From Geosiphon pyriformis (Eukaryota > Glomeromycota > Glomeromycetes > Archaeosporales > Geosiphonaceae): a DNA stretch of 64,000 bases. The notes below the pieces were generated by a model. It did no database searches and had not been told where the DNA came from. It worked only from the letters and a program-made list of their open reading frames with translations. A program made the translations under genes and the position numbers. The stretch lies in contig JAAOMT010000671.1 in NCBI GenBank assembly GCA_016748015.1, forward strand, positions 1-64,000, in the 5' to 3' direction. This document shows positions 59,701 to 64,000 of this stretch, piece by piece (position 1 is the first letter of the stretch; each line of letters starts with the position of its first letter).

Positions 59701-61466
59701 CATCAGTTAGATGCCCTGAAATCCTCTCAATTTTCCAATGACACTCTCAATCAGTCCTGTGGACTGTTTTTTTAGCTGGTGTGATGAACACACTTTTGTC
59801 ATATGGCCTGTCTTTGGGAAGTAGTGTGACAAACATGTTTTGTGCAGGCAGTAGTATTGTTGCTACAGATGTCCTTGGGCTAAATGCTTACATCAAGATC
59901 GTGAGTTTACTGAAAAAGTTTGAAATAATTTATGTAAACTAGCTTTTGGATCATCATGGCAGATGTTTCATGTGGAATTTATTTCGTAGATGGAAAAGGC
60001 TGGACCTTAGGAGACCAACTTTTGGTTGGTTTGTCTCTCTTGTGAACTTCATTGAATCTGGTAGTCTGGTTGGTAGTAGCATTTTGTTGCAGCTTTCTTC
60101 TTCAAAATTTTGCTCATATGATGATGGTTATGTCAAAGATTGTCTGGGACATGTGGGTTCTGATATTATACATGTTTACACCGATAGTTCAGTTAAAGAT
60201 CTTGGTTCTTCTGGTGCTTGTGGTGGTGCTGCTGTTTATTTCTCTAGTGTTAACATTGGTGTTGGTGTTAGGGTTCCCAATTTACTGTTTTTCACACTTG
60301 CAAAGATGTAACCCATTACTCTTGCCTTGAACTGTGTCTCCAATTATAGCTCAGTAGTATTGTTTACTAATAGTCAGACTTCACTGGACCTATGTGCAAT
60401 AGCCTTACAAAGCCACAGACCAGATTTCAGAAAAAAATGCTAGATAGAGTGTGAGTTTGTTCATGAAACTATTTTTTCAAAAAATCTGTCAGTTATCTGG
60501 AACAAAGTGAGAGACCACACTGGTGTTGTCGGCAACGAGTGCACTAATTTCTTTACCGAAGCTGCTACTGGTTCTAATTTCATTCTTCCTGTCAAGATGT
60601 CACTTCACTTCCTTAGCATAAAAGACAGACCCATTTTTGACAATGCTTATTATGTAGTCAGTAAACTTTATGATGCTGTTAATCTTGTTAGTTGAGAATC
60701 CAAGTACATGAGTGGTATAGTTGATAGAGCACTTAGCGGCCTGATAGACAAGTATTGCATTTTTGATGTATGGCATCCAAACGGTTATGTTAAATCTGGT
60801 TACACAGGTTCTGCTACTACAATACTCCATTTGTATTTTATGAAGGCCTTGCACTACTGGCTGCCTGTGGCCAAGAGGAAGAGGTTATATTATTCAGGTT
60901 ATCCTAGTGTGTTGTGCATTCTATGTGAACTTTTAAAAGATTTAGATCACTCGTTTGTCTGTGTTTCTAATGCTAACACCCATAATGACTTAATTTCAGA
61001 TGCCATCAAGGATTGAACAATTTTGTTGGACATGCATGCCACTTGTAACATGGTAGTTTGCTCACTTTATGAGGCTATGGGTTTGAATCGATTGTACATA
61101 ACTTTGTTCAAAGATTTTGTGTTGAAAGAATGGGTGAATAAGGCGAGGGGTTTGTTAGAAGGTAATTTGAATAGTGGATCTTTGGTCATTGATTTGGTTC
61201 ACCGTTTTTCTGAAAGTCATAGATCTGGTATATAGATGCCAAAGGCCAAACTAAAAGCCTATTATAAGAAGCATAATCTTTTGCTGTACAATAGATCTAT
61301 TATCCCACTAGTGTCTGGTTTGTCTTTGGTCTGGTCTTGTGACATGATTAATAGTTTTGGAATTAAGCTGAGTATACATACATGTTTTGGTCTTAATCCT
61401 CAATTACATAGTTTGCAGTTTGGTTTTCTATGTAATTTTTCTACATTGGGTGTTCTAGGTGTGTAG
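56785..61466 (+). pseudogene. LINE4 ORF2: endonuclease, RT, RNase H polyprotein
   Basis: It starts at ATG 56,785, overlapping the ORF1 TGA. The frame is kept to about 59,570, then shifts by one base to the end. Endonuclease: TETKLRSN, FVVLGGDFNKNG, TIDFIFVN. RT: GKAAGLSGITNEL, WISMIPKPYD, NTRLIALIETACKVLSKLLSDR. The catalytic box is AFVDNTIWI, in which the second aspartate is Asn. RNase H at 60,175-60,560: HVYTDSSVKDLGSS and RDHTGVVGNECTNFFTEAA. C-terminal Cys residues LCILCELLKDLDHSFVC may bind zinc. At least ten stops, largely TAG/TGA/TAA at Gln, Arg or Trp positions, make it inactive. Confidence 0.88.
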
Positions 61467-61601
61467 TGTTGCCTTGACTGGCTCAAGTGGCTGGTTACGT
61501 GTAGAAAATGCATGAGCCATACTTAATATAGAGCTTTTTTGGTTTTATATAATTAGGTAATGGTTGGGCTGCACTCATTAAATTTAAATAAAAAAAAAAA
61601 A

Positions 61602-61850
61602 GTATAGAAAAATACTTTAAAAAAAAATTAACTTATTAAAAATTTATTAACTTTTATTAACAAAAAAATTAACAACAAAAATAGCATTAATAATATTAAA
61701 AAAAGTTAAAAAAATTTCTAATAATACTGTTTAAAAATTAGTTGACAAAAATTTTATCAAAATACTTTAAAAACTTAATAACTCTAAAGTATTTTGTATA
61801 ACTTAAAATGTTTAAAATAAGAATTTTATATTTAAGTTTAAAGATATTAA
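61602..61850. other. AT-rich spacer after LINE4
   Basis: Nearly pure A/T sequence directly after the LINE4 poly(A) tail. No coding or repeat structure is seen apart from the possible target duplication at its start. Confidence 0.4.
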
Positions 61851-64000
61851 AAATATGAGTAATCAATAATGTTTTACTAAACAAAAATATCTTGATAATA
61901 TTTGTTAAAAAATTGTTTAAAAAACTAATTTTTAATTTAATTAAAAACCAAAAAAAATTCTGTAAAATTCAGTCCATAATTTGTAAATTAATAGTTTTAT
62001 ATTTAAAAAACCAGTTCAAAATTCTATTTATATTAATAAAATTAACTACTAATATTATTTTATATTTAATTTGAACTTGATTAAAAAACTTTAAATTCTA
62101 CCAAAAAAAATAATATAATGTTTTATTCAAAAAATTTTTAGATAAGCAAATTTTTAATCTCAAATTCTTTTTAATCAAATAATTTTAATATTTTATAAAT
62201 GCTTTTATTAATGTAATTAAATTAAGTTCTATAATTTATAATAGATTATAAAACAGCAGTAATTAAATATAAAAACTGTTTATTAATAATAGTTTTTTGC
62301 AGAATTATTAACACAAAAAATTTTATATCTAAATTTGTTTTTTTAAGACTAAAAACAAAAAAACTTTTAATAATCAAAAAGATCTTTAAATATTTATATA
62401 GAATATTTAATTTAGCAACTAAAATAAAAGATTTATTTTATAATTAAATTAATATTTGTAATCTTTGCATTAATTGATATAAACACAGTTTTGTTTAAAT
62501 TAATTACTATATTATTAATATTAAAAAATTTACCAGCAATATTTTAAATATTTTAAATTACTAAAAATTATATACTATTTAAATAATATTATTAACAAAA
62601 ACACAGACTTTCAAAAAAGATGTTAAATTAATATTTAATTTAACTTTATCTGTTTTGGCCACTAATTTAGAATCAATTTTATAATTAAAAAAAAACTTAT
62701 ATCTTTTAATTTTACAAAAAAAAAGTTTTACAAAAAAAAAAATTTTTTTCTTAATTTAAATTATTATGAACTTTATATTTAACAAACAGATCAAAATTAA
62801 TTATAATTTTATTGATATAGCTATTATAAATATGTCCAAAAAACCTAATAAATTTAATATATATTTTAATTTTTGTTAAATTATTAAGCAAATATAACCA
62901 GTTTACTAAATTATAAGTTTTGTATATGTTTAAAACATCAACCAAATTTCTTTGCTCTTTTTTAAAACATTTTTAACTGCTAAGTCAACAGCAAAAACAA
63001 AAAAATAAATTAAGATATTCTTTAAAATTAAAAAGTTATTTTTTCTTAAAATATTAAATTTATTGCAAACATCAAAAATACAATTAGATAAAATTTTTAA
63101 GAAAATTTTCTTAACAGTTTTAATAAAAGCAATAGATTTGGTATTTATTGGAATTCTTTTCTATTTATAAAACTTAAGAATTATTGAAACTTATGTTTTT
63201 TTTTATATATTAAAAATAATTTTTTTTATTAAATATTTATTAATTAAAATAAAAAGCATATCTTACACAAAAAAATTGCAGTGCTTCTATAATTTATTAA
63301 ATATTTTAAACAATCTTATAGTTTTATTATTAGAAAAATTATCAATAATTTAAGAAAATTTTTTCAAATTTATCTATTTTATAATATTAGCAAAAGTATT
63401 ATTATAAACATAAAATAATAATTTATATTAATAATATTAAACAAAAAAAACAGTATTCTTAACCAAGTATTTTTTTAATCTAATCTTTTATAATTGTATT
63501 TATTCTATTTTTAACCAAACCAAAATTTAAAAATAATTTTTTATTATCTATTAAGTAGTTTAAAGTAATTTTTTTGAATAACTGTTCTAAATTACTATTA
63601 ATTAATTATTTTTTATTATAAGCAAAAGCTTTTATATATTTAGTAATAGTATTATATATGTAAATATTTTTAATTAACTTAATCTCAGTTATTTTTAAGA
63701 ATTTGTAAGCTTTTTTGAAATATGTTAATAAATATTTATTATTAATAATACTAATACCAATAACAAAAAAAACATGAAACTTAAAAGCTTTTTTAAAGTT
63801 TAAATCAGTTTACTTTTTCAAAACAATTTTAAACTTATTTAGATTACCAAATTTAAATATCTTTGATACCTTAAAAACAAGTATTTTTAATCAGTAAAAT
63901 TAAAAAAAAAATCGTATTTCTGGCAAAATTATCATCTTAAAATCATAATTTTACAAAAGTAATATTAACTACTAAATACATTATTTAAGTAAACAAAAAC
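61850..64000 (-). mobile_element. LINE5: decayed LINE fragment running off the window
   Basis: On the minus strand the frame 62,945-62,751 reads YKTYNLVNWLYLLNNLTKIKIYIKFIRFFGHIYN-type sequence, aligned with YNSVEWHHLKNCLTRIKMCSYFVRFFENIYN in the RT of LINE4. 62,420-62,270 matches YRYLDIFLST and LKFFTNLVLRKMVFNKQFLYL. Upstream sequence to 64,000 covers earlier ORF2, and the 5' part lies beyond the window. RNase H and the 3' end are not recognisable near 61.9 kb, so it is truncated or too decayed. Confidence 0.7.

Larger units (their letters stand above)
54802..61601 (+). mobile_element. LINE4: best preserved non-LTR retrotransposon
   Basis: About 6.8 kb in the plus orientation: a short 5' UTR, ORF1 (54,914-56,788), ORF2 (56,785-61,466) and a 3' UTR ending in an A-run at 61,590-61,601. 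ORF1 has an RRM-like region and a zinc knuckle. ORF2 has an APE-type endonuclease, RT, RNase H and a Cys/His-containing C-terminus. Stop codons are moderate in number and the base composition is much closer to normal than in the other LINEs, so it is the youngest copy. The family closely resembles LINEs I know from glomeromycotan fungi. Confidence 0.92.

Noticed and set aside
1-64000. tRNA, rRNA or other structured RNA genes
   Set aside because: I looked for cloverleaf-like G/C-containing segments and rRNA-like blocks in the CG-containing regions and found none I could support. A tRNAscan/Rfam search would be decisive.

Overview
The window looks like nuclear DNA of an arbuscular mycorrhizal (glomeromycotan) fungus. 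The non-LTR retrotransposon polyproteins, two Ty3/gypsy families, an interrupted repetitive gene family and a multi-exon gene all resemble protein families I associate with Rhizophagus, Gigaspora and their relatives. That assignment is recognition from memory, not a search. About 85-90% of the window is mobile DNA in various stages of decay. The decay is strongly one-sided (C to T and G to A, CpG almost absent), as expected from methylation/deamination or a RIP-like process.

Layout: 1-345 is a short flank of normal composition. 346-8,340 is an AT desert followed by an ancient minus-strand LINE (LINE1). 8,341-10,420 is desert. 10,421-30,400 is a second minus-strand LINE (LINE2) split by several insertions: a solo LTR (13,641-14,575) and a complete Ty3/gypsy element A (15,591-27,911). 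Element A itself carries a TA-flanked inverted-repeat DNA transposon in gag and a 979-bp solo LTR in integrase. Its pol contains a dUTPase domain between protease and RT. 30,401-32,560 is desert. 32,765-44,489 is a minus-strand repetitive gene (element X) interrupted by a better preserved gypsy element B (35,667-43,714). The 5' LTR of B contains a 20-N gap flanked by a 275-bp duplication. 44,570-50,940 is the only gene-like island with normal base composition. 50,970-64,000 is desert, a LINE fragment, an old degraded copy of the 979-bp LTR, the best preserved LINE (LINE4, plus strand, 54,802-61,601) and a fifth LINE fragment running off the end.

The island holds a 13-exon gene (44,709-47,682) with CRE and E-box elements in its promoter, a small unknown ORF, an internally deleted transposase-like remnant, and then the most striking segment. 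At 49,408-50,867 there are two closely spaced ORFs that read through 11 in-frame TGA codons where tryptophan fits, with no other in-frame stops apart from one frameshift. This is the Mycoplasma/Mollicutes code (table 4). The obvious donor is a Mollicutes-related endobacterium, known to live inside these fungi. It would be a bacterium-to-fungus nuclear insertion unless the contig is chimeric.

The nesting gives a relative chronology. Deserts, LINE1 and LINE2 are oldest, then gypsy A, then the elements inside it. The LTR elements share TGTTA...TAACA termini and 4-bp target duplications. Two of the insertion sites can be proved at base level, because removing the insert plus one target copy restores a continuous reading frame.
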